Below, in pieces: positions 49,201 to 63,139 of a stretch of 64,000 nt of DNA. Position 1 is the first letter of the stretch; every line of letters starts with the position of its first letter. The notes below the pieces were generated by a model. It was not told the origin of the DNA. It made no database searches and worked only from the letters and a program-made list of their open reading frames with translations. Source of the stretch: Puffinus mauretanicus (taxonomy: Eukaryota > Chordata > Aves > Procellariiformes > Procellariidae); contig JAJKFH010000801.1 in NCBI GenBank assembly GCA_023333565.1, positions 1 to 64,000 on the forward strand, given 5' to 3'. The position numbers and the translations under genes were made by a program.

Positions 49201-51033
49201 TTGCGGAAGCATTTACAGATGACCCCTGTAATGCAAGTCTTACTTCATTGAGTATACTCTGCTATGGAATGTTATGAAACGCTATGAACGCTATGAGAAA
49301 CTTGCAATTTATTGTGTCTCTTGACATAATGTATTAGGTAAATGTTAGCCACAGAAAAGCAAACAAATTCCTATACAAAAGTAAAGAGAAAATAAAAGGA
49401 ATACTCTATCTAGACATCTTATTATCCGCTATATGGTAAACAGGGCAAATGTTAACATTTCACCCTGCTGCTTGTGTCGCACGCAACAAAAACATCGAAT
49501 TTGTCTTTCTCTAGGATGGATATTTCTGCAATACCACATTTCAAGTACATATGAAACCAGTTTAAAGTATCAGTAATGAAACAGGGAGAAATCTTAACCC
49601 TGCTTATGCCAAAGACGTTTCTTTTTTTTCTTTCTCTGTTTCTTTTAAAACTGGTTATTGTCACAAGGTGTTGTTTCTTAGGACATATCTTGCAGAAAAT
49701 GCAGTATGCTGCATGTCCATGCAGATCACGGCTAAGAGCACACATACTGTGAAGGCAATCACAAAGTTGGAATAAAAAAATGCAAATAAAAAATAATAAA
49801 AAAAGACTAAGAATATTTAAGAAGGTTGCTGTTATTGATTATGGCATAAATAGATTCTTTGTTTAATATTTCCCACAGTCAGAAAGAGAAAACCAGTATG
49901 TGGTTACTCCTGAACTGCTTCTCACAGGCAGGAGTGCAGCAACATCTGTTATTAAGTGGCGAATCCAGTTGCCCTGATCAGTTCATGTTCTAAACACAAT
50001 TTCTGCTATGCATCCAAATATTTCATATGAGGAATGAAGCCATTCTTTTGATGCTTTCAACTTTATTACATCAAATATTTTTATTGAAATTATCCTCAAC
50101 CAGTATCACAGGCTCAGAACTATGGCTTATAGGTAAACTGCATTGATAATTATCTTCTTGCTATCATAGCAACCTCACACTTACTATCTTTACTTTGCCA
50201 GTTTCCCTTTCTGCTTTCAAAAAACCATAAAAACCTGCCTAACTGGCACTGGAATTCTGTACAAAAGACTTCATTGTGCTCTAACAGGCCACCTTACAAG
50301 ATGTACCTATTTGAAAGCTCGACACAAAAAAGCAAAAAATATAGCCACATCTCCAGACTATCCTGGCTCCCATCAGGAAACTGTCAGGAAAAGGAGGATA
50401 TGTGGGGAAAATAAACTATATCTGGCAGAATTACAAAATATTCCAGTCTTCTATAAAAGGCTTTGTCAATCAACACAATCATTTCTATGTGGCCTAATAT
50501 TAATATATGACTTATCAACTAGACACCAGTTATGAAGCCCCAGTTTTTGTTATATCATGACTGTGAGATTTACAGTGGGGTGAAGGAAAACTTTAGTTTA
50601 ATATTCTTTTTTTAAAAAAAAAAAATTAAATTTGAACTTTCTAGTTTTCTTCCCAGAAATATAATTCATTTAACTGAATAATATTGATTTTTTTTTTTTG
50701 TCTGACATTCCTTACACAGCAAATGTCAAGGCAATTCTATATGGGTAGATGCTTTTCTGAGCATTGAAAACAAAAATCAGGCTGAATACTTGGAAATGTG
50801 GTATTACTGGTGTGAACAATATTTTCTTAAACATGGCTGAAATTATATGCAAAATGAAACATTTTATAAGAAAAAAATGCAACTCTGGTTGATCTTTAAT
50901 TTAAGATTATAGCAAAGTCACAAGCAATAGAGTTCAAAAAATAATTAGGTGATAGAAAAAGGCTAAAATGTCAGGAAGCTGTCAATAAAATATACCAATT
51001 ATCTTCTGGTTATAAATGACTAAGTAGTTAGAT
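46202..51033. other. AT-rich unique DNA
   Basis: No gene is recognised. A 16-bp tandem word (TTCACAGCAATCTTCC) occurs at 48897-48912 and 48917-48932. The open frame at 47350-47667 has AT-rich composition and no known domain. Confidence 0.4.
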
Positions 51034-51838
51034 TACATAGAATTAAAGAATGGTTTGACTTGGAAGGGACTTTTAAAGGTCATCTAGTCCAACCCTCCTA
51101 CAATGATGGGGACATCTTCCACTAGATCAGATTGCTCAAAACTCCATCTAACCTGAGCTTGAACGCTTCCAGGAATGGGACATCCACAATTTCTCTGGGC
51201 AACCTCTTCCATTGTCTCACCACCATCATTGGAAAAAATTTCTTCCTTATGTCCAATCTAAACCTACCCTCTTTCTGTTTAAAACCACTGCCCTTTGTCC
51301 TATCATGACAGGGCTTGCTAAAAAGTCTTTCTCTGTCTTTCCTATAAACCCTCTTTATATATTGAAAGGCCACAATAGGTCTCCCTGGAGCCTTCTCTTC
51401 TCCAGGCTGAACAAGCCCAACTCTTTCAGCCTGTCCTCATAGGAGAGGCGTTCCACCCCCCAATCATTTTCGTGACCTCCTCTGGACCCGCTCCAACAGG
51501 TCCATGTCTGTCCTGTGCTGAGGACCCCAGAGCTGGACGCAGCACTGCAGGGGGGATCTCACCAGAGCAGAGCAGAGGGGCAGAATCCCCTCCCTCGACC
51601 TGCTGGCCACACTGCTGGTGATGCAGCCCAGGATAGGGTTGGCCTTCTGGGCTACAAGCGCACATTGCCAGCTCATGTCCAGCTTTTCATCCACCAGTAC
51701 CCCCAAGTCCTTCTTGGCAGGGCTGCTCTCCATCCCTTCATCCCCCAGCCTGTAGTGATACCGGGGGTTGCCCCGACCCAGGTGCAGGACCTTGCACTTG
51801 GCCTTGTTGAACCTCATGAGGTTCACACGGGCCCTCTT
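51034..51838 (-). mobile_element. CR1 LINE, 5'-truncated (different subfamily)
   Basis: Minus-strand CR1 of about 805 bp with its 3' end at 51034. The frame 51862-51464 covers [38 protein letters not shown] and [11 protein letters not shown]; a second frame, 51373-51122, carries the last part ([26 protein letters not shown]). A frame change and a small loss near 51470-51420 separate them. The 3' end (ACTTGGAAGGGAC... CTAGTCCAACCC) differs from the ATTCTATG group, so it is a separate, probably older CR1 subfamily. Confidence 0.95.
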
Positions 51839-52860
51839 ACAAATATAAGTCAAGAAACTCAAGCAGCAGAAATCATGTATTTTGTTGGGAGAATAAAAGA
51901 TAGAATATTGGTGTATGGGGGAAATAAATCCTACCTATGTAGGAAAAAAAACACCTTAGTCTTCCTTTTAAAGGATTTACTTGTTACACAAATTGCACAA
52001 ACAGAAAAGTTTACTCTTTTTTTCCGCTTTCAGCTAGGCTGATTTTAACAGAAATCCATAACAGGAAATTGAAATAATTACCTCACATTTGTATTGCAGT
52101 CACAAGATTAAGGTGTTTCTTATATTCCAGACATTTCCTTAGAAGTAGTACAGACACAAATACTTCTTTTTCTATCTGCATGCAGGATACTGAGCATGCA
52201 CTATTACAAGACTGGAATTAACCCTGCTGAGGTGCCCAGCACTGAGCTGACAAGGGAAAGGAGAGCTGCACTGTAGGAGAAGGTGGCTGTAGTGTCCGCT
52301 TCCAATATCAGAAAAAATAGAGATTTTGGGGAAAAAGCCTGGCCAGATGCTATGTGTGTCAGCATGCAACACAGGTGCCTCAGCACGAGAGGAGCTCTAC
52401 AGAGGCTGGGGAGGCTGAAGCAATGAGCCAAGAAAACAGGAAGGCTCAAGGGCACGGTAGGGCAATCTCCGGTCTTTCTGCTTTTAAGGAGGAGGAAAAC
52501 CTCATGGAAAGAAGCTATCAACCTGCGGAAGGGTAAAATATGTTCCTATATGCTTTTCATGCAATCAATAGGTGTGCATTTATGTCGGGATAGTAACTCA
52601 AGATAGCTTTGTCCCTAATGGGGAAACGGTGGGAGGTAATTATTTTCCAGGTGGGGAATATTAGACTGACCTCAAGTAGATGCAAAATGAAAATAATATG
52701 CAATAAAGTTTTATACCACCATAACCATAACCATGTTACAAAAACTCACTCATCTTTTGCTCTGGAGACTGAATTACAGAGTGCTTTATTGCAAATAATT
52801 AGCACTATATATATGCGAGAGGTGCTGGCAATTTAAACCATTATACCCAAAGCTCTGTAG

Positions 52861-52890
52861 TCCACCTAAGTCCACCTAAGTCCATCTAAG
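52861..52890 (+). repeat. 10-bp tandem repeat, three copies
   Basis: TCCACCTAAG occurs twice exactly and a third time as TCCATCTAAG, followed by a partial TC. Confidence 0.9.
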
Positions 52891-54156
52891 TCAGAGCAAA
52901 CTTTCCCTTTGTTGTGGTAGGCTGTATACAGAAAATGGAAAGAAATGTGACTTAGTTTTATTTCTTCTCATCTCTCTTTTTTCTCTTCTGAAGAGATACT
53001 TAGCTCATTTGTTCAAGGATCAATGGTGCTGCATTTCACAAAACGGTATTCCTTCTCTATTCCTACTATTCTGCAATAAAGCAGTTAATTTGGCTGCTGA
53101 GTTGCAAAGGATACTGGCCATATTACTGTCAAAGCTTTCAAGAAATGTCTCTTTCAGTGCTGGGGTAAGAAAGAAATAGAACAGGCTGAAGCTCAAACGG
53201 GCAAAACCAGGCAGCTCTATGTGGTGTGGAGACTGCTGAAAAGGTAGAAGTCTGTCCCAGGTTTTACAGGCGTATTCTTCACTGTAACTTTAAGCTTATG
53301 CAACTTAATTTCAGAACAACATTTCCTCTCCTTCTGAGAAGTTCAGGCATGCATCAAATGTTTTTACTTTGTCCTGTTTGAACACCTAAAGTCCATTAAT
53401 CATCATTGTCTTATCAAGGTAATTATTAATGGATGTCCAAGACAGAAGTGACCCACCTGAATTTTAGGAGGACATTTTTTCTTCAAGATGTTGTTGTTGC
53501 TGTATTAGCAAAGGGTAGCTCATTTTGAATTAAAAATGTAGTAAGAAACTCTTCTTTCTTGAAGAAGGCCCATATGACAAGACATAATTACAATTTACTT
53601 TTCCTTTTACCTTACTTTTTCTAGTTATTTCTCTGAAGCCATCTATAAAACCATGCATGGCTGAATATAGCATACAGTGGGGTTTTCTGTATATAATCTC
53701 AAATATCGAGGCTATATTATTAAGTGCTCATAATTAGAACAACATTTCTTTGGAACTTTACATTGCTGCTTCCAAAATGAAGTTGATGTACAAGCCAGCT
53801 TGGAAATAAAATTGGTAATTTTCCTGTGCACTGGAATAGTCATGTAAACGTCAGGTGTCTGCACAACAACAGGTCAAGACACAATCTACTGATAGCATTG
53901 ATATTCATTTTCCTTCATTTTACTTTCACTATAAAGTATTAGATTTTTAAACGAGATTATTATTGTCATGTCCCTGAGTTGTTGTTGTTATTATTATTAT
54001 GCATGATGTTTTCATCAAAATTGCAAGAATAACATCTTTATTTCTGAGAAGGGTTGTTATATGTGCAATGTTTGACAGTCACTAAATCTTCCTCTATACC
54101 CACCCTGCAAATTATTGTAGAAAATTAGACTGGATGAAAAGACATGAATTGCTGAT

Positions 54157-54188
54157 ATCACGTGCATGTGTGTGCGTGTGTGTGTGCA
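54157..54188. repeat. TG-rich microsatellite
   Basis: An interrupted run of TG (GTGCATGTGTGTGCGTGTG and on), a typical vertebrate dinucleotide repeat. Confidence 0.85.
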
Positions 54189-56410
54189 CCTATGCCTATT
54201 TTGCAAAGGATATAGAAATCATAAAAGAGAAAAAAATTAATACGACACAACATCTAGATCTGAGAACTGAGAGAAACTATAAGACATGATAAAGTTGGAA
54301 ATCCTTCCTGTACCTTAAATAAGAAATGAGAGGTAGAAAATGATGGGAGGTGAAGGCATGGCTCGATGCAGAGTAAGCAATGATTTGGCAAGCCCCTGCA
54401 GTGGTTGCCACAGGGAGGGTGCTCTGTGTGGTCTGAGACCTTCTGTCTCGCAGCAAAACTTCAGCCTCAGCAGGGCCACATCCGTGGGCTTTGGGCTCTG
54501 CAATGAGCCCCATGGAGAGAGATTCCCCGAACAAGCACCCTTACAAGCTAGCCCGAGATGTTATGCATGTGGGAAACAGGCACCAAGAGTCTCATAGCTG
54601 GGTAAAGAACACTTGTTTGATTATTTGTCTACATACAGGTATGAGAAATATAGGTCAATGACACCCAATCTTCTGCCAAGGTGAGGTGCGTGACTGCTCA
54701 CTGTAGAATTTGAGGGTCTCATGGTGCATGCCCTTCTTGTCTCTAGACCAGGTGCATAGATAGACAGTCAGGTTCCATCATGCTTGTTGATCCCTTAAGC
54801 AGTATGCTTGCCTAGTACACGCAGGGACATCTGCATCATTACTGTACCATGAATGCATGTGTATTTTTATGTCCCAGGGAGCAATTGCGATACACTCAGG
54901 AAAGAGAGTCAATAGGTACAAATTATTTTTCTAAACATGGTATATAGACCCTGAACAGTTTTTTAAAGCCCATTTCTACACTAAAAAACAAACAAACAAA
55001 CACAACTAACAACCAAAACAAAAAAAAACCCTTTAGATATGGCTGCTATTACTGAAACATGGTCAGAGTCACAATGCTACAATGCTAATATCAATTAGTT
55101 CTGTGAAGACAGAGTAATGAATGTACTAATTTACAATTTATAATCAGTTTAATGTTCGCACTTCCTTAAGCATTCTTCACCTCTTAAAAAATTCATCCTT
55201 CTCAAGGAGCATGTTGACTGGGAGTACCTCACTTTTACTTCTTGTCGTTGTGTGTGTATTAATGTGATATTTGCTGCTCCCCAGAAGAAGGAAGCTAAAT
55301 GCAATAAGGTTTTATGAAATTCAGTTAATGACTTTCTGATGTTATATCTTACATTTTTAGACTGTAGCTGAATAATATCTATAGCTATTGTAGTAATAGA
55401 GCCACAAGGCTCTGTTGATTGTAACTTCAGAAAGTCCACCTACACTTTTGGGCCATATTGAGAGAAAGATTGTAATCCTCAGAGAGATACCGGGCTTTAG
55501 CTGCAGTTACAGATTGTTCCTCAGATTATTCTCATTTCTGTTGTTGTCTGTGTGATGCCAAATGTGACATCATTTCACATTAGTACAAAAGGCAGTATGA
55601 TGAATATGACTTCTAATAAAACTACCAGGTAGTGTGGTGATCAGTGTGGTTGTAACTTGCAAGAATGTCCCTTTCCACCTAGTTGTGTGCTCAGTGAATG
55701 AGAAAACTGAAATTGTCCTGCTGGCAAATGACAGACACAAAAATGTGAATCTTAACTGCTGCTGCAATGGAAGCTTTGGTAAAGCACATTATAATGAATG
55801 AGAAAGTAATGCTTAGAAGTGTTGTCACCTGTGGAGGAGAAATTAGTCCCGTTCAACCCTTAGTATGCAAATGCAGTGAGGTTCCCAAAATACACACATT
55901 GCAGCCATAAACCTTAACCAACCTACAACATTAAGGAAGCTGAATCACCATGGCCCTGTGCTTAAGTAAATGTATTAACATGAAAATAGGTTCAAGTTCA
56001 ATAGCAATGACCTGAAGTAATACAGCTATTTGTGGCAATAAATCTTATGACACAGTGTAGGCGGCATTCGGCAGAAGGTTTAAATGGAGTGAGGAAAAGC
56101 TGAAGTGGTCTGATTAATTGGGATAAAGTCCTCTGTGGTGGGAGGAAGACCACACTGATAGACCTGATTGCAGGAGGGTGAACTGATTAGGTTTATTAAA
56201 ACACTACCTCATTGACTTGAATACAATTAAATTACATGATTACAGTACTAGATTTTTAATTCAACTACACTAGGCTGCAGAAATCCCGAAATAAGCTCTC
56301 TGATTCACTAGCAGAACAGTTGCTGCCCCAAAGAGTGAGTAAAAGATTAGTGTAATTCCTGTAAAAAAATATGTGAATCAAATAAAAGGGATGAACTAAG
56401 CTTCTTAATG

Positions 56411-56431
56411 TTTTTTTTTTTTTTTTTTTTT
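56411..56431. repeat. Poly(T), 21 bases
   Basis: An uninterrupted T run. No SINE body or duplicated flanks were found next to it, so retroposition is not shown. Confidence 0.9.
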
Positions 56432-59400
56432 ACTTAATGTAAGTAGTGTTTGTAATGGTGGGGTTACTAAAGACTGAATGAGAAGTCATTAGGTGGTTCA
56501 AATGTGAAATTTTTGGCGTCAGCCTTGGAACTCTGTAGGAATTGGAGCATGTTGAAATTTGGGAATTAAGTGGTGTAATTCTGATGTATCAATAAATAGT
56601 TTTGGTCCAAAGAAAAACTAGGGAGACCTGCAAAATGTCTAAATAAATATGTGTTTTCAACAACTAAAAAAACATTCCAAAGAAATGGCATTCTATTTTG
56701 ATAAAATGAAAATATTCAGTTCCTGGGTTGATTTTGCTTATTTAACAGGAAATTAATTTTATAAACAAAGTTATAATTTTGAAATTAAAATTTCACGTAT
56801 TTTTGTTTGATGATAATAAATCCAGAATACTGTATATTTTTATTAAAATTACTACCTGTATTTGCAAAATGTATTTTGTCAAAACTGTCATATTTCCTCA
56901 GGAGGTTCTGCTGTTTAGAAAATAGCATCTTACAACAGGAAAAAAAGACTTTCTGTAATACTTTAATCTACTATTATATACAGTGCATATTTAAAATTAA
57001 TGTTTCCTTCTGTCTGATTTTTGTGTTTAGTTTCACATCTCATAATTTTGAGGCATTAATATTTTATAGTGTAAGTATTTTTAAATGACAGTTGTACTCA
57101 TTATGAGAATGCTAATTATTCTCCGGTTTTCATCACCAGGGAATTTATTGTTGATATAATGTACTATATTGACATCAGTGAAAACAATAAGTCTACTTAT
57201 TTTCAGATTTTTAATCATTTCTGCTTTGTGTCTAGTTAATGTACTTAATTTCTATCCTGGACAAATTACTTTTCTAGTGCCAGTGTTTTAAACTTTGTGG
57301 TTAAATCAGTTTTGGATACTTGTTTTGAGGAAACTGAAGTCTCTGCAATCAAGTGCAGTGGAATGCAGCATTCATCCTGAGGAATGAGGCTTGCCAGAGC
57401 ACTGCTTTGCGTCTTTTCCAGATCAGCAGCAAGGAAATCTGTGCTTGTTGACTCCCTTCCTAGTGGGTGAATGCTAGACTACAAGTAGCAAGAGGTTTTC
57501 CCTGGTTCTGATCTGAGAAAGATGCAGAACAATGGTCTGACATTTAAAGGCTTAATTTACTATTAGCAGTGGCATAAATGATTAAGTCCTCTACAACAGG
57601 GAGAACTTAAAAATTCAGGTTTTTTTCCCCCACAAAATTATACTTTACTGTTCCTTTCCATGCATGACTGATCTTAATCTGTGTAACTTCAAAAACCAAA
57701 GCCGAAGCTCAACAGCAAGCAGATGCTTGGCATTTCCAGCAGTGTGTAACCTGCAGAAGTTCAATACAATTTCAGAAATTGTTATGCTGCAAAACATGCC
57801 TATCAGCTCAGCTGACCTTTAAGCTTCACTTCATGTTCACTTTAGGATTAATTATTCCATTTCTTGAACCATGTTCTATACTGAGGATGTGTAAGAGATG
57901 GTACCTGTTTTACTTGCCACGTCCTGTCGAACTACCTACATTGGTATGGAGAACAGAAAACATAGCATTTCCTTATGCTTGTTGCGGTCAGGAAAATAAA
58001 ACTATAGGCTTTTATTAAATGTCATGAGTGAAGCACAGTTTACAGTTTATTTACTAGTTTTCATGGGGAATTATGAAATTATTCTCTAAAAATGTCTCTG
58101 TAGTAATACCTGTATTCAAATGCAAAACAAATTACAAGCAAAGACATTGCAGTGTCAATGACATCACAGAATTTGGCATTTCTCATAAAGCTTTAGAAAA
58201 TAAGGATCCATTAAAAGAAATTATTTAATCAAGCAAAGTTTTCAAACTTCAAACAATAATGGTAAAATGAGCCAACAAAGAAAAAAAGTTATTGTAGCAT
58301 TTATGCTACTATTTTTTAAATTATTAAATTATTTGTGAATAGTAACTATATCTGGGTTAATATCCCAAATATTAAAGAAATAGTTTGTGTCCAAAACCAG
58401 AGTGGCATGGTAAAACAGGAATAAAAGGTTGTATATTCTTCTAAGACTAGCAACATTGCGTTATCTGTTGTACCTGAAACAGAGAGTTTATGCCTGTGTG
58501 CAGATCCTTTCTCAGTAAAGAAAGCCTATTTTAAGTTTTGGGGCAGAGCAAAAGGTGGACTGATGCCCGATCTAAGTCTGATGTTTTCCTGTGTGGATCT
58601 GCCAAACTAAGGCTTTGTCTGTTCAGCAGGAGCAGTTGAGCTTGGCAAGTGACACTTTTTCTTAGCCCTCTTCCCCACTTCAAATAGTATAGATTCTGCT
58701 TTGAATTTTCCAAATTTCAAGAGCCTCACAGCCATATTTTAATCTTTTACAGCAAGCTGTCTCAGTTGAAAAGTCCAGCAATGCGCCCTCAAGTTGGCTG
58801 ATGTTCAGCAATCAATACTGTGAGTGTCTTCAGGAATCTAATTAGTGTGGGTTTTTCTCTCTTCTTTTTCTGGAGATAAAGGAATAATCTGGTCTTTTCT
58901 CCCGATATTAATTTTCTTCAGGTGAATGGATAATGAATAAAACAGTTATTAGACATGTAAATATTTGGCTTTCCTTTAAAAGATGGAAAGATACTTTCGC
59001 AATGAATGACCTCGCATAACATCAAAAGCCATAGTGAAAGTACAAAGGTGCAACTTGCTCACAGAAAAGCTCTGACTACTCTTTCCTTATGTAGGATTAA
59101 ACTGGGAAAATGTTTCAATTTTTTGCTTTTGCTATATTGTTCTTCACTGACAATAGAGTATTTTGTTCCAGTCTTCCAATTGTTCATTTCTGTTTTTAGA
59201 AAAACAACGCACATTGTAGACATATTTATGTAATATTTCCCATTAATGTGTGACTCAGTAATTTAGCATGGCTGAATAATTTTGGGAAGGATGAAAGAAA
59301 AAAACCCAACAATCTATCGATGAGTATAATCTCTTTCTCTCCATTTTGTCTTCATTAATTTTCTTCAAGTTATGCATTCAGTACTTCTGTTGCACTGCTA

Positions 59401-62400
59401 TTTAGATAAATAAAACCAACAGAACAAGAAAAATTGTATGCAAATACGAGTATATCTTAGAACTTTATAAAGAGGGGACCATAAACCTATGTAGGCTTTT
59501 AAAGCTAGCAACGTCTTTACCTGAACTTGAACAACTTGGAAAAAATATAAATATATTACCTGCTGACCTTAAAGTTCTTAAAATAAGAATAGAGGGGGAA
59601 GTATGAATGAAACACTTTTAAATACATATAGGTTTTGGCAAATGGGGCACATGCTGTCTGCTGACATCCTCATAAAGTGAGTTTTGCCATCAGTTTGAAA
59701 GACTTAAACAGCTGAATTGGTGCCATGGACGAAGTATTGAGTGTCCTACAGGCAAACCTCTAAAGACAAATCTCCCTTGTGAGATGCCGTGTCTGGTTTA
59801 AATATCAAATATATTTTTTAAAATAAAACCTTATAGGTGAAGATATGATATCCTATAGAATGCAAGTTGAGAAGAAACAATGCAAGTTTTTTGGCAGCAT
59901 ACCTGCCCCCCTACATCTCCCCAAGCAAAGGCTAAAAAGTGACATTAAGATTTTATATAATGTTAGGCTATTTTTTTAGTTCAAAACTTTAAAAAATTGT
60001 TTTAGCAGTATGTTAAAACACTGTGTTTTCCTTGTTTACAATTTCGTAATCTAAAAGTGACTTGAGACATTGTAAATAGCACAAAGATAGTCATATTTTT
60101 GCTAGGCCCTGAGGTACCTTTCTACAATTGGGTTAAAATTCTAGAAAACTTGGTAGTGCTTGATACCAGGAGAACTAAACCACCATGAACAGAAGAGCTG
60201 CTTGGTACAATTTTTTTTTTTTTTGGCATTCTAACAACATGAATCTTTTTATGCAGAATGGGACTATTGGTAAAAATCAGAAAACACACAATGTCCATAA
60301 ATATATGGATTTGGTGTTTTTCATTCCAAAAATTTGAAAATGTAGATGTTGAGGAGAAAGATGAGGCAAACAGAAGAAAACAGCTGAAAATTATTTGCTA
60401 TTTAAAAAAACAGAAAAAAAAAATTAAAATTAGAGATCTCTTTTAGCCCCCAAGGAGGTTTCACTTTGAATCAGTATGGAGCACTTACTTCTGTCTAGGA
60501 CTAAGTTCAGGACTAATTCATTCAGCAAAATAAGTCTATCCATCAGCCTCTTCCCTCCCACACACTGCTATTTTATACAAAATTCACTGAATTTCAACAA
60601 AAAATAAACAGGAGGAAGAGAGACTACACTCAGGAAATCTACCAGAAAAGAGTTCATCACGGCCAGTTCCTACACGGTAAGAGGAATAGGATTTTCCCAG
60701 GGCATAGGAGACCTGTGTTTTTAGTCTTTTATCTGCCTAAAGAAATTCAAAGAAAGATCTTCATCTTTTAAGGGAATATTCTGCATATTCTGAATAGACT
60801 CTCCAGTACTTTTGGTTTAAACTCTTCTGCTTTATCTAATGTATATTCACTTATTTTAGGTGTGCAGATTGTTACCAAATACAAGAAATTTTGGAATTTC
60901 TGCTTATTTGTCTGATTTTTATGAATGTTATGAAAAATGTATGCATCAAACAGATTTGATTTGTACTTAGAAGGCTTCTAGTACAATAGCTACAAGATTC
61001 TACACTGAACAGATTGAAATCCAAGTATAATTTACAAAAATCAATGGATGTGCTGTAGACAAAAACTATAAAGTGCTGAATTCAGTCATGTCTGCAAAGA
61101 CTGCAGTAACATATCCTACATGCCGGTGATATTGTGAAATGTTTACTGTGTACTCTGAAAGATTTATATTCCTCCTTGAGCACTAAGGAAGTATCGTTTC
61201 CTGGATTGGCTGACATAGGTCAGCAACAGTGGCGAACTCAAGGGTTTTCATTGCAAAATGAGTTACAGAGGTTTTTATCACTCCCTTTCTTCTTGCTTTT
61301 CAGTGTCCTTGATAAACTGAGGGAGAAGAATCCTGATATACGCTCATTATGTTTATAATTATGTGTATATTAAAAAAATATATATATACACTATGTAATA
61401 AAAGAGGCACACTATAGATAACATTTGTAAAACAAAGTGTTTTTCAAAAAAACAACTTTTAAAATATTGCCTATTCTCACCTAAATGGTGAAGATTTTAA
61501 CCCAGCCTCCAAATTCTGTTGTTCATATAGATCAGTGAAGACACAGTAAAGATAACTGTCTGAATCCAAGACCTCACAGAACTGTTTCTAGAATGCAATT
61601 ATAATTTCAGAACCTATCTGAAGAAATAAAGACTCTGTGAAAGTCATGGCATGCTGTGAAATAATACGTGTAGATACATGACTGTTGGTGCACTGGAGGA
61701 AGATGGATGAATGAGGACAGGGAAATAATTTATACTAGTATTTTCTAACCTTTATAAATCAGAGTTTGTATTTTCACATCTCCTGAATGTGTCATGTGGA
61801 CTTGGTAGAGTGCACAGTTTTCAGTTTGTAGCCAATGAAGACAATTTGTTGCCCAGCAGAAGTGGTTTCCTGAATTGTCAGACACTTGAGCTTTTCATTC
61901 CTTTTTTCTGCAGTTAGTCTACAGAGTTCTTCCAGTTGTTTCCAGCACTTTGGCTATGGCATCCATCAGGCACAAGGATATATTTCACACTTACAAAAAA
62001 ATCCCAGCATGACATCCACTGAAAAATGTTATTAGCAAGAACTGTGTAGGCTGGAAATAAAAAGGGTAGAAGGTGCTGGATCTACTGAGTTTTCTTATTT
62101 AGAAAGGCTATTGCATAGTGAGCAGAGTGACTTTAATTTCCTGTACCTTCTGATTTATAAACCACGTCATTCTCTGGATTATTTAAATTTATCAAGAGAA
62201 AAGTAAAATACTCTGAGTTAGTGTAATGCAGTGGTGCAAGTGTTTGGTATGGATCCCAGCAAGAAAGTCATTTAGACTCTGTGAAGTATTGATCAAAATT
62301 CCATTTATTGGAAACAATGTAAGAGGGAAATAGGGGATAGGAGAGATAATGTTAGATGGTGGGAACCCTGAGCTGTGCAGCGTCGACAGACCTCTAGGCA

Positions 62401-62683
62401 CAGCACAACGCCCAGATCCCGACTGCTGAGAGGATCACCAGCAATGTGGGCTTCAGAGCTCTTAGGGGAGGTTCTTAGAAATAAACCACTCTATTCATAA
62501 TTTCTACTGTTGAGGAAAAGGATGCTTATATGAAAACACACTGCTTCGCTTCAAGATAAGACAAAGTCATGCAGGTGCCATGTGTGAGCCGCTTACAGGC
62601 TCCCCCATTATAATTAGTCAGCTGATTTTATCCTATAACCAAGGGATATGTTCCGAGCACAGGCCTGCACCTTTTCAGGTCAA

Positions 62684-63139
62684 CATAGAGTCATAGAATC
62701 ATAGAATCATTAAGGTTGGAAAACACCTCTAAGATCATCGAGTCCAACCATCAACCCAACACCACCATGCCCACTAAACCATGTCCCTAAGGGCCTCATC
62801 TACACGTCTTTTAAATACCTCCAGGGATGGTGACGCCACCACTTCCCTGGGCAGCCTGTTCCAAGGCCTGACCACTCTTTAGTAAAGAAGTTTTTCCTAA
62901 TGTCCAATCTAAACCTCCCTTGGCGCAACTTGAGGCCATTTCCTCTCGTCCTATCGCTTGTTACTTGGGAGAAGAGACCAACCCCCACCTCACTACAACC
63001 TCCTTTCAGGTAGTTGTAGAGTGCAATGAGGTCTCCCCTCAGCCTCCTCTTCTCCAGGCTAAACAACCCCAGTTCCCTCATGCGCTCCTCACGACTTGTT
63101 CTCCAGACCTTTCACCAGCTTCATTGCCCTTCTCTGGAA
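62684..63139 (-). mobile_element. CR1 LINE, 5'-truncated
   Basis: Minus-strand CR1 with the terminal units CATAGAGTCATAGAATCATA at 62684-62703 and the 3' UTR after them. The coding part (frame 63081-62800) reads [20 protein letters not shown], then [20 protein letters not shown] and [12 protein letters not shown], after which a base loss shifts the frame. It is closely similar to 45688-46201. Truncated at about 63139, near the family's LERVQRR codons. Confidence 0.95.

Larger units (their letters stand above)
51839..62683. other. Long AT-rich unique stretch
   Basis: Almost 11 kb without a recognised gene. It holds three copies of a 10-bp unit (TCCACCTAAG) at 52861-52890, a TG-rich microsatellite at about 54157-54188, a TTG/TTA trinucleotide run at 53980-54001, a 21-base T run at 56411-56431, and a GC-richer single-copy pocket at 54340-54600. 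Open frames are short and AT-rich in codon use. Confidence 0.4.
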
